DNA from: Flemingiibacterium sp045636265 | Lineage (GTDB): Bacteria > Bacillota > Clostridia > Oscillospirales > CAG-272 | Length of the DNA: 64,000 nucleotides | Assembly: GCA_045636265.1 (NCBI GenBank) | Contig: JAZTXD010000076.1 | Span: 1 to 64,000 of the forward strand | Direction: 5' to 3' | Part shown: piece after piece, positions 63,539-64,000 of the stretch | Layout of the letters: the number at the start of each line of letters is the position of its first letter | Position numbering within the stretch: position 1 is the stretch's first letter | Notes under the pieces: generated by a model | The model's input: the letters and a program-made list of their open reading frames with translations, nothing else | Told to the model about the DNA's origin: nothing | Databases searched by the model: none | Made by a program: the position numbers and the translations under genes

Positions 63539-64000
63539 TTACGGCAGAGAAGCGGCATAATCGTTGAGGTCGTTTTCTTCTTCCTCGTCTAACTCAAAGC
63601 GGTTGATTGCTGTGTATGCGTCGGGGACTTTTCCGACTATCACAGTTTCAGCAAGTGTGATATTGCTCGCCACCTCGAGCTTTTCGCTTTTGCCTGCCAC
63701 GAACACGTTAACGGTCACTCTTACGCGAAGCGATATTTTGTGAAGCGTCTGATTTATCCCGGATTCAATAAATTCCGTGTGTACATCCGCTGTCACGTCA
63801 CCTATGCGAACGAGCTGTATCTTCACGGGCAGACCGTGACCTGCAATCAGCGCGGTTCCGGTGAGATTGCCGAGAGGGACGGAAAAGCTCATTTTTTCCT
63901 CGGCGGACATAAGGCCGGACAGGTTAGATATCGCATCGGCGCGCAGCTTTGACAGCGCCGCAATATCGGTTTGGACGCTTGCAACGCCGTCCGAGGTTGA
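63539..64000 (-). CDS. yunB: Sporulation protein YunB, C-terminal part
   Basis: The frame is open to the right edge; about 153 residues are visible and the start lies beyond 64000. Key segments resemble the conserved YunB core: SVQTDIAALSKLRADAIS, then FSVPLGNLTGTALIAGHGLP, DVHTEFIESGINQTLHKISL and LAETVIVGKVPDAY. YunB is a sigma-E-controlled membrane protein of B. subtilis sporulation, so its presence points to a spore-forming lineage. An ATG at 63910 lies inside the protein and should not be taken as the start. The acidic C-terminal tail DEEEENDL is unusual but plausible. Confidence 0.85.
   Translation of the reverse strand, partial: STSDGVASVQTDIAALSKLRADAISNLSGLMSAEEKMSFSVPLGNLTGTALIAGHGLPVKIQLVRIGDVTADVHTEFIESGINQTLHKISLRVRVTVNVFVAGKSEKLEVASNITLAETVIVGKVPDAYTAINRFELDEEEENDLNDYAASLP

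Noticed and set aside
1..64000. tRNA or rRNA genes, CRISPR arrays, insertion sequences, integrase-linked attachment sites
   Set aside because: Gaps between genes were read on both strands. No tRNA fold, rRNA stretch, regular spacer-repeat pattern, transposase or terminal repeats were seen.

Overview
The window looks like chromosome of a strictly anaerobic, probably spore-forming member of the Clostridia (Oscillospirales/Ruminococcaceae-like). The grounds are an NAD-linked [FeFe] hydrogenase operon, AddAB instead of RecBCD, a YunB-type sporulation protein at the right edge, a DivIVA-like protein, strong AGGAGG ribosome binding sites, and promoters of the TTGACA-17-TATAAT type. No rRNA, tRNA, CRISPR array, transposase or integrase is visible. 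No gene-free stretch exceeds 300 bases. The longest are 19499-19795 (a terminator, two promoters and a Rex-like operator) and 54350-54647 (two divergent promoters).

Layout. 1-5251 (+): tail of a surface polysaccharide operon with a bacterial tyrosine kinase C-terminus, PHP-type tyrosine phosphatase, class B sortase, LytR-CpsA-Psr protein and a membrane-bound NDP-sugar dehydratase. 5268-6955 (-): an isolated phage-type lysis cassette (GH25 lysozyme with three small membrane proteins). 7120-9762 (-): fused MacB-like ABC transporter. 9896-17340 (-): addA, addB and a small membrane protein. 17507-19498 (+): a divergent GyrB/ParE-like topoisomerase subunit without an adjacent A subunit.

19796-28125 (+): ten-gene hydrogenase operon. 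The structural genes (HydC, a 2Fe-2S ferredoxin, HydB, HydA) flank a central block of six genes: DRTGG protein, anti-sigma-type ATPase, a sensory-type [FeFe] hydrogenase homologue with a Cys-to-Ala active-site change, a second DRTGG protein, a PHP phosphoesterase and a histidine-kinase-type ATPase. A palindrome resembling a Rex (NADH/NAD+ sensor) operator precedes the operon. I infer that the block senses H2 or redox state and tunes hydrogenase output or activity. It is the best candidate here for an under-described system.

28248-30163 (+): esterase and M20 dipeptidase. 30208-32725 (-): ClC transporter and metF. 32884-41060 (-): XRE regulator with its own palindrome, a MarR-controlled heterodimeric ABC exporter, the UPF0210/ACT pair and a barrel-like protein. 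41240-43943 (+): GH13 enzyme, membrane protein, lipoprotein. 44001-50920 (-): FAD oxidoreductase, gpmI, and a GH116 glycosidase with its LacI-type regulator. 51093-51941 (+): D-amino-acid aminotransferase-like enzyme. 51982-54349 (-): XRE/zinc-ribbon membrane regulator, and kdgK-eda (lower Entner-Doudoroff). 54648-58862 (+): split B12-dependent methionine synthase and an rRNA methyltransferase. 58906-64000 (-): cysteine desulfurase with DUF3343, rpe, ispF, XRE regulator, DivIVA-like protein and partial yunB. Between rpe and ispF a structured, terminator-ended RNA may be encoded on the opposite strand.

Together the genes describe a saccharolytic fermenter. Glycosidases and the KDPG route feed glycolysis, the hydrogenase disposes of reducing equivalents as H2, and folate/B12 enzymes make methionine.
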